Shown here: in pieces, positions 45,501-55,200 of the stretch
Position numbering within the stretch: position 1 is the stretch's first letter
How the letters are laid out: each line of letters starts with the position of its first letter
Origin: Cladorhizidae sp. MBARI D1340-BT2
Lineage: Eukaryota > Porifera > Demospongiae > Poecilosclerida > Cladorhizidae
Direction: 5' to 3'
Assembly: GCA_028752905.1 (NCBI GenBank)
Contig: JAQNBH010000017.1
Location: 36,955,101-37,019,100, forward strand
Length of the DNA: 64,000 nt
Position numbers and translations under genes: made by a program
Notes under the pieces: generated by a model
Database searches by the model: none
What the model saw: the letters and a program-made list of their open reading frames with translations, nothing else
Told to the model about the DNA's origin: nothing

Positions 45501-47938
45501 TGCATGCATACTGCACTGGTACACCGACTGAAAACGGGAACACTCTTATTCAGTTCTTTCAAAAAAGAAATGATGGAGGTTTGCCTCACTGATTCCTGTT
45601 TCATCCGAGCTACAGCATTACACCTTTTTCATAACAAGAAGGTTTCAAGCCACAAATTAGTGCAAACTTCACACAGTGTGACTGACGAGGTCCTGCACGG
45701 CCTCGTTCCCTTGGCTCTCATCACTGTTGTGGGCAGTCTTCCTAGTTGTTCTAGTCTTCTTCAGGTACAAGCTATAAACAAGAAACTAACTAGAGTCTAA
45801 GCAAGAATCACTCTCTGTTGACAAGAAACTAGACTGTCAAAACGAGTCATGTTTCTGGGATCTTGTGGTCCATGCGCATTACGCGTGATGCAAGGGTGCC
45901 CGGTAAGCAGACACTGGATGTGGGACATCCGGGTGGCGGAAGTTTTGGTGATAGATTTTATACTATAGATAGAGAGGGATTTTTTTACATGTTTTATATT
46001 TGCAGATGGTTACTAATCGAAGAATTCGTGGGAGGTTGGGGGGGAGGGGGGTGGGGTTTTTTTTTTTGTGTAGGATATAGTAGTGCAAGACATATCATGC
46101 TCTACTGCTCTTCATCATGCCTTCATGAAAAACGTGTATCTTAGCCACTTCCCCACCTTAGATGCCACATGGCGTTTAAAAATATTTTTTTGCATAACCA
46201 CAAGAAAATATAAATTGTTTGTTTGAGGTGTGGATACGTCAAGGATATCTGAGCATGCCCAGTGCTCTGGTCGAGCTGTATTTAAAATTTCTAATGTATA
46301 TATAGTACTTTGGTAACTAAGGAATTATGACATCAAACTCGCCAATTCAAATGGCAGAAATGGCTTCTGGGCTAGATGTGGACAGTGTGTTGGTGATGTT
46401 TGATGACGATGATTTTGGACGTGGTGAAAGCCTATATGGACAATATATTAGAGACCTGAAAGAGCTGGCAGCTCTGAGTGAAACTGGATTCACAACCTGT
46501 TTTTATTCCCCCAGGCCAGAGATAGTTGGGTTAACTTGCCTAGCAATAGAAATATGCCATGTGATGATGGTGAAGAGAGGAATAAGAGCTTCCAGGTAAG
46601 ACTTAATACTTATGAGCTAGCTTAGTGTACTTTATATATGCACTGTGGAACAGGGACAAGAGCTCCCAGGTAAGTAAATAGCTATACTAGCTACTTTTAA
46701 GCTAGCTTAGTATACATTTGTTGTTTTTCTCACAAGTACCAATCTGAGAAAAATAGCATTTACCTATAATACAGCTTTGACTAGTTCAACAAGCTCTGCC
46801 ACGATCTTTATTCTGCTACCTCGATTGACTCTCTTCTTTTTTTCTTCTTCTTTTTTTGTATATATGTGTTTGTATTGTTTTGTGCTAGAAATTTTATTCA
46901 GCAGAGGCAGCAGCATCTTCGTCTCAAAATAACTTAATATACTTCATGTTATACAGTATGTAATTAATAATGTTGAGTGCAGTATACAGCAAATAGTAAG
47001 TGCGTACCTGTATATTTCTTGTAATCTCCAGTAATCTGTCCATATACCAAAAAGACGGCTCTAATGTTTGTGGTCTATTGCTAAGAAACTCACTGTTAAC
47101 CACAGTGTTTGTCAGCACCTATGCTACAATATCAACCATGTTCGCTAGGGGAGTTTTGCACTCCGATTGAATATAAGATTTTATGTAAAGTGGGTCACAA
47201 TTTTAAAGAAATGCTACGTAAATGCAGAGGTGGAAGGGTTAAAACCTCAACCACATCTCTCACATATCTATATAATATCTATCTATATATATATATATAT
47301 GTACTTGGCCAATGAACAACTCTACTTTTTAGAAGCAAGTCACTGAAGGAGTAACCATGTGTGCAGGCATCATCACTGATGCATTGGATCAACTCCGTGG
47401 TGCTGTTACCATCGTCTACCCTATGAACCTCCCTCCCTATGATGTAATTCGGCATGAATTTGAAGGAATAGAAGATTTATCGGGGACACAAGTAAGACTC
47501 TAGTATAACATGTTGGTTGTGAATGAAGTATATGGCTTAGGCTGGACAGGAAGTCCTTGACAAGAGCTCTTCCCAGTTATGGTGGGCTGGAAAGGAATTG
47601 ATAAGGAGCAAGAAACTGGTGGACTATATTGGAAAGAACGAAAAAACAAAAATAATAGCTAAACTGCACAAGCAAGGCCAGGGGGCACCGGCAAGAGAAC
47701 CAGTGTTCACCGAAGACGATAAGAAAAAAATGATGTCCTACACTTACAAGAAGCAGGAGGAACTCAAGGTGAAACAAAATCTGCACTTTTTCATGCCGCC
47801 ATCATTATCTATGCTTTTCTTTCACAGAAACTGGAAGGTGACGGTGATGATGCTTATCTCAATAGTGAATGGGCCGACCCACAGCTGCTCAAAAAACGGT
47901 TTACGGGTCTTGGAGACATTTCGTGGAAGCCTAAATGA
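30439..47938 (+). CDS. CFAP298: CFAP298 (C21orf59/Kurly) cilia and flagella protein (gene span, 6 exons)
   Basis: CFAP298 is needed for dynein-arm assembly and cilia motility; loss of the human gene causes primary ciliary dyskinesia. Six phase-consistent exons give 287 residues against 290 in human. Diagnostic blocks in order are MVKLHIKKGDESVFL (1-15), VQRLCQEIELLSKHG, LPPNMIGLTEEQIHELKLKD, CVPSGG and VGRRNGRA, then EKMMEVLRRTV, ITDALDQLRGAVTIVYPMN, LPPYDVIRHEFEGIEDLSGT, QLWWAGKELIRSKKL, YIGKNEKTKIIAK, GQGAPAREP, and finally DDAYLNSEWADP and DISWKPK. Intron 1 is 12,576 bp and mostly repeats, while introns 4 and 5 are 58 and 59 bp. It diverges from LDLRAP1 and converges on the TRPA-like gene. 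Orthology is essentially certain. Confidence 0.97.
30604..30782. mobile_element. CAGGG-ended MITE with 5-bp target duplication
   Basis: The 179-bp element starts CAGGGTTTCGTTTAG and ends with the inverse of CAGGGTTTCATTTAG. It is flanked on both sides by CTATG (30599-30603 and 30783-30787). It lies 26 bp after the CFAP298 exon 1 donor and encodes nothing. Confidence 0.88.
30800..32680. other. CFAP298 intron 1, nothing recognised
   Basis: Unique-looking sequence. A short GGAGGAACGTGTTCCTAGACC-like unit recurs about four times at 31620-31770. Confidence 0.5.
32650..33040. repeat. ~50-bp tandem repeat with internal palindrome, about 7 copies
   Basis: Unit contains GTTCTCACTGCTGGGCCTGC and GCATGAGCAGGAGCCACAAT. 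CCTGCTTGCATGAGCAGG in each unit can form a hairpin. A larger duplication includes GACCTGAAAATTTATTAGTT. Confidence 0.92.
33405..36912. repeat. T/G-rich 24-30-bp minisatellite, ~3.5 kb, with ~1-kb higher-order repeat
   Basis: Unit TTTCAAGTTGTTTGTTTGGC plus TTTGTTGTTG, with 27- and 24-bp forms and C/T/A variants (GTCGTTTC, GTCATTTC). Rare variants recur about 1,005 bp apart (GTTGGTTG at about 34314 and 35321; a GTCGTTTC/GTCATTTC block at about 34711 and 35714). The very long frames over it, including one of 1,172 codons, are low-complexity artefacts. It lies in CFAP298 intron 1. Confidence 0.97.
37113..37311 (+). CDS. Weak candidate coding exon in CFAP298 intron 1
   Basis: A 66-codon ATG frame beginning MATGTGESTSPTADVLVEDQ is non-repetitive and has protein-like composition, ending before a poly-C run. 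No partner exon or family was recognised. Confidence 0.15.
37330..37372. repeat. Poly-C and (AC)n tract
   Basis: Long C homopolymer followed by ACACAC. Confidence 0.95.
37470..38338. repeat. 38-47-bp minisatellite, about 21 copies
   Basis: Unit contains ATAGTTTACTGCTTTGGTGA and AGGCATGTTAGGAGACCT. The longer form inserts GGTTCA. It directly abuts copy 2 of the dispersed family. Confidence 0.96.
38390..38850 (+). repeat. Dispersed repeat family, copy 2
   Basis: Same order of blocks as 5060-5500 and 60990-61400: a TGTATGCACATG region, TAATGGCCGACAGTCGCAAC, CTTACCAGGAATCACTCTGA, then ACTTCAACGGAGCTGATTCT. Confidence 0.88.
38860..39270. other. CFAP298 intron 1, nothing recognised
   Basis: Unique-looking sequence after the dispersed repeat copy. 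Confidence 0.5.
39277..39468. repeat. Two-copy tandem duplication, ~95-bp unit
   Basis: CAGACATGCAGGACCAGAAA through ACTACCTAAACCTTCATGAC occurs twice with small indels. Confidence 0.92.
39470..40310. other. Open-frame-rich stretch of unknown origin in CFAP298 intron 1
   Basis: Three consecutive 66-82-codon plus-strand frames (39627, 39879, 40102) flow into the 68-bp array, and a frame resumes after it (41234-41473). The pattern could be a decayed mobile-element gene, but I recognise no transposase motif. Confidence 0.25.
40310..41318. repeat. 68-bp minisatellite, about 15 copies
   Basis: Unit contains GGATGGGAGGCATGGAATGA and CCACTCTGAGGTCTTCAAGC. One unit at 41060 is 7 bp short. Copies are nearly identical, suggesting recent amplification. 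Confidence 0.97.
41471..41635. mobile_element. Degenerate relative of the CAGGG MITE
   Basis: Starts TAGGGTTTAATCTGG. Internal GGAAATTGTATTTTG and CTTGGACAATTTTTCAAATG match inner arms of the 30604-30782 element. The terminal CAGGG is decayed. Confidence 0.6.
42069..42206. repeat. Imperfect inverted repeat (fold-back)
   Basis: GCATGGTTCATGGTTATAAA at the left pairs with TTTATAACCACTTTCACTAC... at the right after inversion (GGTTATAAATACC shared), spanning about 138 bp. Confidence 0.6.
42425..42680. repeat. 32-bp minisatellite, 8 copies
   Basis: Unit CAATGAGGTGTACTGTAGCC plus CAGTTACAGCCA. It lies in CFAP298 intron 1, about 470 bp before exon 2. Confidence 0.96.
42685..43140. other. CFAP298 intron 1 end; degenerate ACAATTTACTG repeat
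   Basis: A loose TGACAATTTACTGNNNCTATG motif recurs about seven times between 42855 and 43050. Confidence 0.6.
43154..43321 (+). CDS. CFAP298: CFAP298 exon 2
   Basis: 168 bp after TTTTCAG, completing Glu (G|AG) from exon 1 and ending one base before GTACAC. It encodes HGVMLPPNMIGLTEEQIHEL and DPVGRRNGR. Confidence 0.97.
43460..43895 (+). repeat. Dispersed repeat, inverted partner of 22688-23300
   Basis: Near-complete reverse-complement match to the 22.7-kb copy, without the ~200-bp insertion. It lies in CFAP298 intron 2. Confidence 0.92.
44020..44970. repeat. Degenerate ~30-bp minisatellite, about 28 copies
   Basis: Unit AGAACTTCACACTTGTCTTA plus TGTTGTTAGC. It is more diverged and indel-rich than the other arrays. 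It lies in CFAP298 intron 2. Confidence 0.93.
45070..45145. repeat. Duplicated TATA-rich 41-bp unit up to the exon 3 acceptor
   Basis: TATATATACATATATTCATT plus ACTATATAATAG occurs twice. The second copy ends exactly at the AATAG acceptor of CFAP298 exon 3. Confidence 0.85.
45146..45213 (+). CDS. CFAP298: CFAP298 exon 3
   Basis: 68 bp after AATAG, completing Ala (G|CA), then PKEKMMEVLRRTVSEAKTAV and SK before donor GTTGGA, a weak donor. Human has PNEKMKQVLKKTIEEAKAII. Confidence 0.93.
45214..46320. other. CFAP298 intron 3, first part; no gene confirmed
   Basis: Contains three copies of a GGCAAAAGATCCAGTTACACTC-like unit (45265-45400) and a 107-codon frame at 45477-45800 with no recognised family. 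Confidence 0.45.
46327..46595 (+). CDS. Possible coding exon nested in CFAP298 intron 3
   Basis: An ATG-initiated 89-codon frame (MTSNSPIQMAEMASGLDVDS, then VLVMFDDDDFGRGESLYGQY) ends at the good donor GTAAGA. It is not part of CFAP298, because exon 4 requires another phase. No downstream partner exon was identified. The exon end and donor are tandemly duplicated about 80 bp later. Confidence 0.3.
46600..47332. other. CFAP298 intron 3, last part
   Basis: AT-rich, with a TATA microsatellite near 47285-47300. The duplicated AGAGCTCCCAGGTAAGTA segment near 46660 echoes the donor at 46596. Confidence 0.5.
47333..47491 (+). CDS. CFAP298: CFAP298 exon 4
   Basis: 159 bp in phase 0, acceptor CTTTTTAG and donor GTAAGA. 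It encodes the most conserved core, DALDQLRGAVTIVYPMNLPP and HEFEGIEDLSGTQ. Confidence 0.97.
47550..47768 (+). CDS. CFAP298: CFAP298 exon 5
   Basis: 219 bp in phase 0 after a 58-bp intron, acceptor GGACAG and donor GTGAAA. It encodes QLWWAGKELIRSKKLVDYIG, KNEKTKIIAK and GQGAPAREP, then a Lys/Glu-rich helix. Confidence 0.96.
47828..47938 (+). CDS. CFAP298: CFAP298 terminal exon 6
   Basis: 111 bp including TGA at 47936-47938, after a 59-bp intron with acceptor TTTCACAG. It encodes DDAYLNSEWADPQLLKKRF and DISWKPK. A possible polyadenylation signal AATAAA lies at 48300-48305. Confidence 0.96.
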   Translation, partial: KLEGDGDDAYLNSEWADPQLLKKRFTGLGDISWKPK

Positions 47939-48057
47939 CATCTGTGTGCTAGTGTGTACCTTACTTACAACAATGCTGCATATAGTGTTAACAAACTGCT
48001 CAGCTGTGCAAGTTCTTTTTAACCTTGTTCACTTGAAATATATAAAAATGGCTGCCT

Positions 48058-48117
48058 TTGCCGCAGGTAGAGCTGCTAGTTTGTTAGCAAGCTCACGAAC
48101 CCAATGTTCCCACCAAA
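48058..48117 (-). pseudogene. Decayed copy of the TRPA-like terminal exon end
   Basis: The stretch around GCAGGTAGAGCTGCT (antisense) closely resembles 49068-49130, the end of the TRPA terminal exon, but its frame carries a TAG. It lies about 120 bp after the CFAP298 stop and may be a relic of a tandem duplication. Confidence 0.55.
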
Positions 48118-48171
48118 TAGAAGTCAGTTTGTGGGTTTTTATAAACAATGATTTCTGGAGAAAGGAAATTG

Positions 48172-48228
48172 AAGATCCTTTACCAGTTGATGATCCTTTG
48201 CCAGTTGCTGACCCTTTACCAGTAGAAA
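48172..48228. repeat. Short GATCCTTTACCAGTT repeat, 3-4 copies
   Basis: Units GATCCTTTACCAGTT, GATCCTTTGCCAGTT and GACCCTTTACCAGTA lie between the CFAP298 stop and its possible polyadenylation signal. Confidence 0.8.
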
Positions 48229-48299
48229 TAATAATCTGATCTTTGAATGATTTTTAGTTAGGAATGCCACAATCACCCAGCTAGTGATGGTGTGGATAC

Positions 48300-48305
48300 A
48301 ATAAA
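48300..48305 (+). promoter_or_regulatory. Candidate CFAP298 polyadenylation signal
   Basis: AATAAA on the coding strand about 360 bp after the stop codon, with no other gene between. Unverified. Confidence 0.3.
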
Positions 48306-48309
48306 GCAT

Positions 48310-49050
48310 ATTATATTGGCAAACGGGTCTGCTGTCATCATGCATGTTTTTCACTTCAAAGTGGAATCGAATGTGTGTGGATCAACATCAATTCTAAATA
48401 GTTAGACAACCAATTACAGTGTTTAAAGTTCTTGTTTGTATATATGATGTTACAAATGAAAATCAGTACATGTATAGTTACTACCGTGACCTGTAATTCC
48501 AAATTCACCAAGTCCCTTGCTCTATATAATGGGGGACATAAATTTCAGCACTGCAATTGAATCATAAGATGCAAAAAAAAAATTGATGGAATTCTATGGA
48601 GGAAAAAATAGCCATTTTTCCCTTGGAGAAAGCAATCATAGTTCACCATTTATGCAACTTTTGTAACATAATTTGTATCTGCAATATGCAAGAGAATCTA
48701 GGGATAGCATATCCATGCATGTTGTTTCACTAATCTTGCTTCAGATGCATTGCATTCCAAGATACTTTTGGGTAACACTACCAAATGAGTGTAACACTGT
48801 TCAATGTGGGGGAATATATACAAGGCACATGATGACTTCTACTTGTGTATAAGCAACATGACAAATTAAAGAGAGAAAAAAAGATAAAATTAAAATCAAC
48901 ACCTTAGGCATAAAATATAATTATATTTACTAATTCTAAAAAAAATATGAAGTCAGCTAAAATCACTCGTAGTTAAAAAATCACGCGTTAAAATAGCTAA
49001 ATTGTCGACGATAGCTATCATATTTAAAACTACATAATTATGGTCCTCAA
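48310..49050. other. Convergent intergenic region
   Basis: AT-rich DNA between the CFAP298 and TRPA-like 3' ends; nothing else recognised. Confidence 0.6.
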
Positions 49051-49055
49051 GTTTC

Positions 49056-49229
49056 TTAATCCTCTGCCACAGGTAGAGCTGCTGGCTTGTGAACAAGCTC
49101 TCGATAAAGCTCGCGCATCAATTGTTCCATTGTGGTGCTCCTCTCAACCAAATCATGCATTGTGTCCTTCATAGATTTCACATCATCAATCAGATCGTCC
49201 GTTTGCAACTGGACTTGCTCTATCGGGGT
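49056..49229 (-). CDS. TRPA1: TRPA-like gene, terminal coiled-coil exon
   Basis: 174 bp in phase 0 after TTTTAG, encoding 57 residues and TAA. The heptad-like sequence (TPIEQVQLQTDDLIDDVKSM, then VERSTTMEQLMRELYRELV) fits the C-terminal coiled coil of TRPA channels. A decayed antisense copy of its end lies at 48058-48117. Confidence 0.8.
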   Translation of the reverse strand, partial: TPIEQVQLQTDDLIDDVKSMKDTMHDLVERSTTMEQLMRELYRELVHKPAALPVAED

Positions 49230-52200
49230 CTAAAATAAATGAAAGTTAAACAATTGTATAAAATGAAGGATTAAAAAAAATATATGTAAACAGCTGCAAA
49301 ATGAAGTCCACAGTTAAGTACGTAAATAACTATAATTAATGTTGATGATGGTTACGCTCTGTATAATGTACATTTCACATGTCATTTCCCCTTTTGCAGC
49401 GTGTTGGTGATATAATAAGGTAACCCTATGCAGGCATTGCACATGACATTTGGGCTAAAAAGTATACCCTGAGGAAGTCCTGATAGTTGTAGTGCCTATA
49501 TATATATACAGGAAAGTAATATTAATAGCTAATTATATGCCCGTTCCTGAGCAAGTAGTAGAAGTGCTGCATCAAACATCGCCGCCAAACCACACAGAAA
49601 AGGTAGGAGAGACTGACGAAGATCCCTTCGCAAATGATGCTGACTGAAGATGAAACTAGAATAGAGGATGATGGCTAGAGCACTGCTACTATCAATATTT
49701 GCCATATGTTCGAGATCTGGTGATCCCATGCAACTACTGTGCTCGTGTGTGTTAATTGTGTTCAAATAATAGAGCATGCCTCGAATAGTACGCACGGCTA
49801 TATAGGCAGCTCCTGAAATGAATAGAACACTTGTTCTAATTGAGCGAAACAAAGAAAAATCAGAGTATTGTAGCAATCTGTTGAGTGTTTGGGACCATGT
49901 CAACCTTTTGTGAGCCCAGAATAGCTGATTACTGCTTGGTTCTAGTGGTACCTTCAGCAAGGAGTGTATAAAACTGATGATCTTTTCCAAATTCAGAAAC
50001 ATCATCTGTAATTATAGAAATGACTAAGGTCCTCTCAACATGCAGAATGTCATGTTCCATTTTTGTGTAATTCTAATTATGTACTGCAATTCATCGATTT
50101 CTATGTTCAATTTCCAACCTTATCATTGCTGATGTAGATCTTATTTGCTTGTAACTAGCGACCATTTTCATTCTAGCTTCTATGAAAGACGGTTGTTGTT
50201 ACTGGAACTTCTTTCCATCAATTGTTCAGGCTATATAGCTACCATTGGAATATATGGACTCCATGAATAGGTGAAGTAGCCATAGACGTGATTTTACCAA
50301 GATTATTTTTGAGAGCTGTTTTTTAAAATCTCACTATCAGAGTAGTTTTTGGATACGCGTCACATATTGATACGATGTCACCTCACAAGAACAGTTTTTA
50401 TTGAGTTACACTTACTGACACAATGCCAGAGTAACTTTCTTATACATTATTATGTATCACTTACCATAATATTATACTTTACTTACCAATGCTGGATGAA
50501 GGGCATTTGATATATTCTCAGAGCTGTCAAAGCGATCCTCATCAGTACCGAACACTTCGAAGCGAAGCTTTTCAACGATATTGAGATTTCTGTTGGGGTG
50601 AACCACATTACTTCCTTTAATCAAGAATCGTCTCATGCCAATAGGAAGTAGCTGCTCCACACTAAGGGCCAATTCAACCTAAATATGAAGATAGCATTCT
50701 ATGATCCAGACTCTAGTACAGATTTACTTCTTCCACATGAATTCTTTATGGGAGATGGCAAATCCAGAGAGGTTTTGCTTGAATAACCCTTGCCTTTGCA
50801 TTTGCATTTGTTCATCAATTAGTGTAGCTATAAATGTTAGCTTTCATCTTTACTTGGCAATTGAAAATAGACTGTTCCCCTAAGTTTTCACAGAATGCGA
50901 TATATTCCCATTTGGGTTAGTTTGGGTTCCCATTTGGGTTAGATTGAGTTCCTAGTTTCAGTTCCCACTTTGTGCATTTAACTGATTGACTGCCGTAAGT
51001 GCCTACAAGTGCAAACTTGGACATCATTCACACAAAAAAATCATAAAAATTTAACTGTATGCACTGAACAATACATTATGCTTACCTGCACATGCTCACT
51101 AGACTTCTCTATTATATAATTGTCAGAAAAATTATTTCCAGTTTGCCGGGGAACTGAGGGAATCAAGAGGAAAGGATTGACCATCTTTTCTAAGACTGAA
51201 TTGTTCTGCTGAGGAAAGACAGAGGCTCCTTCGCAAAATTACATAGAGCCTCAAACTTGCAAACACAGTTTGTGAGGAACAATTAGATAAGGAAAATTTG
51301 CGGCCAAACAACAAGAACTAAGGTTAGGGCCTCATAGAGACTGAATATGGATTTTCTTCAGGCCCCAATCTAGATTTTCCTAGGTATCAATCAAAATTTT
51401 CCTTGGTCTTAATTCAGTCTTGAAAAATACCTAGCTATCAGACATGTATTTCTTTGAATGGTTACTTCGTGTTCAAATAGTTTCAGGTGTCCTAATACTA
51501 AACGATGGCATCATCAGAGTTGAGAAAAGCATTTGGTGGGCACTTGCTACATAGTGGGTGCTTGCCGGGCACTTTACTGTATATACATATTATACCAAGT
51601 ATAGTCTATGTAGTGGGTGCTTGCCGGGCACTTTACTGTATATACATATACTGTATATACATATACCAAGTATAGTGTAAAGTACTATGTAGTGGGTGCT
51701 TGTCGGGCACTTTACTATATATATATATACATATACCAAGTATAGTGTAAAGTGCTATGTATATAGTAGGTGCTTGTCGGGCACTTCACTATTGTACATA
51801 TACCAAGTATAGTGTAAAGTGCTATATAAGTAGTGGGTGCTTGCCGGGCACTTCACTATTGTACATATAATGATGGTATATGTAGTATAAAGTGCTCAGG
51901 AGGGTGAAAAGTTATTGCTACAAACCACTGCTCTAGTTACAGCAGCTGCACTGGTCCCAAAGGAGTCCACAGACAAACTTCCATGTTACTATTAAAATTT
52001 TCTCTAGGGGCCTCTAGAGCATATCAATATACATGTACAAATGTGTATAATATATATATTTATACTACATCACATGATCTGTGGCTAATCTGATTGGTTA
52101 ATAACTATAGGTTACATAGGCGCGTAACCTACACTTTTAACCGCATGTAGTTTAGCGCGTGCGCAATGTAGTATAAGTAAGATAGCCTATTATACAAAAG

Positions 52201-55200
52201 AGTCGGCTATGCGCCAGTGTAACCTACTCGTTTGCTGTTACATTCCTCGGCTTCGCCTCGGGGTAACCGCAAACTCGGAGGTTACATAGGCGCATAACCG
52301 ACTCTTTTGTATAGGCTATCCTATACATATATATATATATTATACACACAACAAGCCTATGCAATGGCAGTCCCGGGCATGCTAATAGCCTGTGGCAGTA
52401 AGTTGAGGGTCATTGGCTAATGTTCAATAAAGGGTCTGTTTTAGTTTTACCAAAATATTTATTTTGAAATAAGAAAAACAAACTTGATTGGATTTGACCA
52501 CACCCATTTTTACACAAGATTATTATTATGCTGCTACATTATATATATCTTCTTGGTAAAAGGTGGTCTCTGAAGCAATTTTTTATTTTATTAATACAAC
52601 TGCTGTGAGAAAACACAACTTCTGTGAGAAAACACAGCAATGACAGCCTGGCCCTTAGCCACTCCCTATATAGTGCAATGTTAACAGTTAAGGCTCTATA
52701 TAATTGCCTTCCTAAAACAACAATTGCAGGGTCAGGCCTATGGCTATAGGAGGAGGAAATGTCATTTCAGTTCTGGAGCCTATTCTAACATGCTCAAGCT
52801 GCACACCGAGATTGATTCAACAATCATCCACTTCCTGAATAATGAACAGTTAAGACAAAGTTAGTCTTTGGAGTCTGGTACTGAAGTTGTTCATAAGGGC
52901 ATGAAGTTAATAGAGAACACTATGAAGGCAAATCTTACAATTTGTGTATGTGTGTTGCGTGTATTTTTGTGTGTGCATGCAGTGTGTGCATGTGTGCTAT
53001 TTATCTTCCACTTTAATGCCTTTGCGAAGGGTTCAAGGCCAAGGTATATCAGATACTTTTAACAAGTTCCTAATGTTAAGTTTAATCAGAGAGGTTGCCA
53101 TCATCGCTGTTATTATTATTATTATTTTGGTGTTCTTCAAGTCTGCCTATTTCAAGTTGATATAAAATGCTATCACATGCGTGATATATATACATGTACA
53201 TGTATTACTAATTTCTTTATGAGGTTGGTGGGCATGCTAAGCTGTGTAAGAGCTCTGAGACTTGAGATATCCATATCTCACCCTAAACCAAGCCTAACGA
53301 ATTTAAAATACCCAATTACAACACGAAAATACATTGAATAAATATATGTGTGTGCGATTTTATTTTAACCTTAAGCTCTGAGGAAATACAGTACATGGAC
53401 CGATCCAGCTAGCTAAAAACTAAAGACTGGAGGCCCAACAAACAATATAATAATAGGAAAGAAAAGACGCCATTATGCCAGCCATGGCAAAATGGCTGAT
53501 AAAGTAATGGCATAATACTTACATGACAACTGACTTGTGCATGTGTAGTAGTACCTGATACGGAGTGAATTTTACATGCAGAGGATAGGATATGAGCTAC
53601 ATCTACGTAGTAGTATTGATCCAATTAAAATACGAGAAACTATTTCATATATGTCTGCTACAATTAACATCTCATATATATACATTCTATTATTTTATAT
53701 GTACAGACTTCACTAACACACAACCAACTGCTTTTACCTGTAGTGCTAGGCGCTTCAGCACAGCAGCATCCTGAATGCCCTTGATATCATCAACAGCTAG
53801 ACCAACCTAAACAATGCAGAAATAGTCTTGTAGAATTATATACAAATGCTTCTTGTGCATTCTGCTAAACTTACCAGTAAATTAGTGAGCAAAATGGGCA
53901 TCAGAATCAAAAATATTATCCAGAGGATATACGATACTGGAGCAAATGGTATTTCCCTTGTAATATCATCATCTTCAGCACCCCCGGGAAATTGGCGAAA
54001 TATGCTATCAAAATCAAACTCTCCAGTAGTCATTGTCATGGTCTTTAAGAATGAACGAGCAGGGGTAGCAAATGAAGCTCGCTAAAAATAATGGAGGAAA
54101 AATGTACTATATGCCAATTTACAAGTTAAAGACTCACTGCAAAGGCTTCACTAGGATCGAAAAATGCCATGTAGAAAGCAAGCGAGAATGCAATCAATAG
54201 CAGCATAGTGAGAATTACCATCTTCCAGAAGGTGTGAAATATGTGCACAAGCATGAGCACATATATTCCTACACAACACAACACAAATGATAATATAATA
54301 ATAATAATAATATAATAATAACAATAACATAATAATATATATAAATTGTTACCTGTTAGTGGTAGTTTTCGAATAAATATGATGAAATCAATCCAAGCCA
54401 GAAACACGGCTATGCAGCCAATCTGCCACTGCCACACAGTGGGGCACAGGCAATTAGTTGCGAATACAAATGAAAATATAATGGAAGAAACAAAGAGGGT
54501 AATTTCTACCCAATTCACCCAGTCCAAAAGATAATAAAATTTTATACTAAAGGATTGGAACAGCTCAAAGAGCAATCGAATCAGAGCAAATAGAATGACT
54601 GTTGCTGCAGCAATGATGAGGTAGACTCTGATGGCCGTATTTTGGCCTTCTGCAAAATAGAAATTAAATTAGTAATAAATAAAAAAACACTCTACAACAT
54701 ATTGGGGGATGTATATAGTATATATATAGCACTCCCAGTATTGGCTTGACCTAAAAAACTGTGAACAAAAACTCTTTTATCGGTGTATCTATCTACTCCC
54801 CACACACACATAACTTGATATTCCATTTATTACCAGAAGCCTCCAAACTGTCCAATGTATTGCAACAACTAGCTAATCCATTTCTTGATTCAGCACTATA
54901 TTCAGCAGAAATTGGAGGTTGTCAATGTCAAACACTTAAAACAGCACAGACCTTCAACAAACTCAACTAACTACTTATGATGCATGTGTTTATGTGTATA
55001 ATAATACACATGCATGTGTGCATTACCTTAATAATAAACCTGGCAAATAATAACATCTATGACTGGTTAGTTCTAGTGTTATACTATAACATCTATGAAT
55101 GGTTAGTTCTAGTGTTATACTATAACATCTATGACTGGTTAGTTCTAGTGTTATACTATAACATCTATGACTGGTTAGTTCTAGTGTTATACTGTAACAT

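Noticed and set aside
45477..45800. 107-codon frame in CFAP298 intron 3
   Set aside because: No family, no splice context, and biased Ser/Leu composition; not distinguishable from chance.
47109..47315. Second exon of the nested gene at 46327
   Set aside because: Phase is incompatible with the donor at 46595, and the frame runs into a TATA microsatellite.
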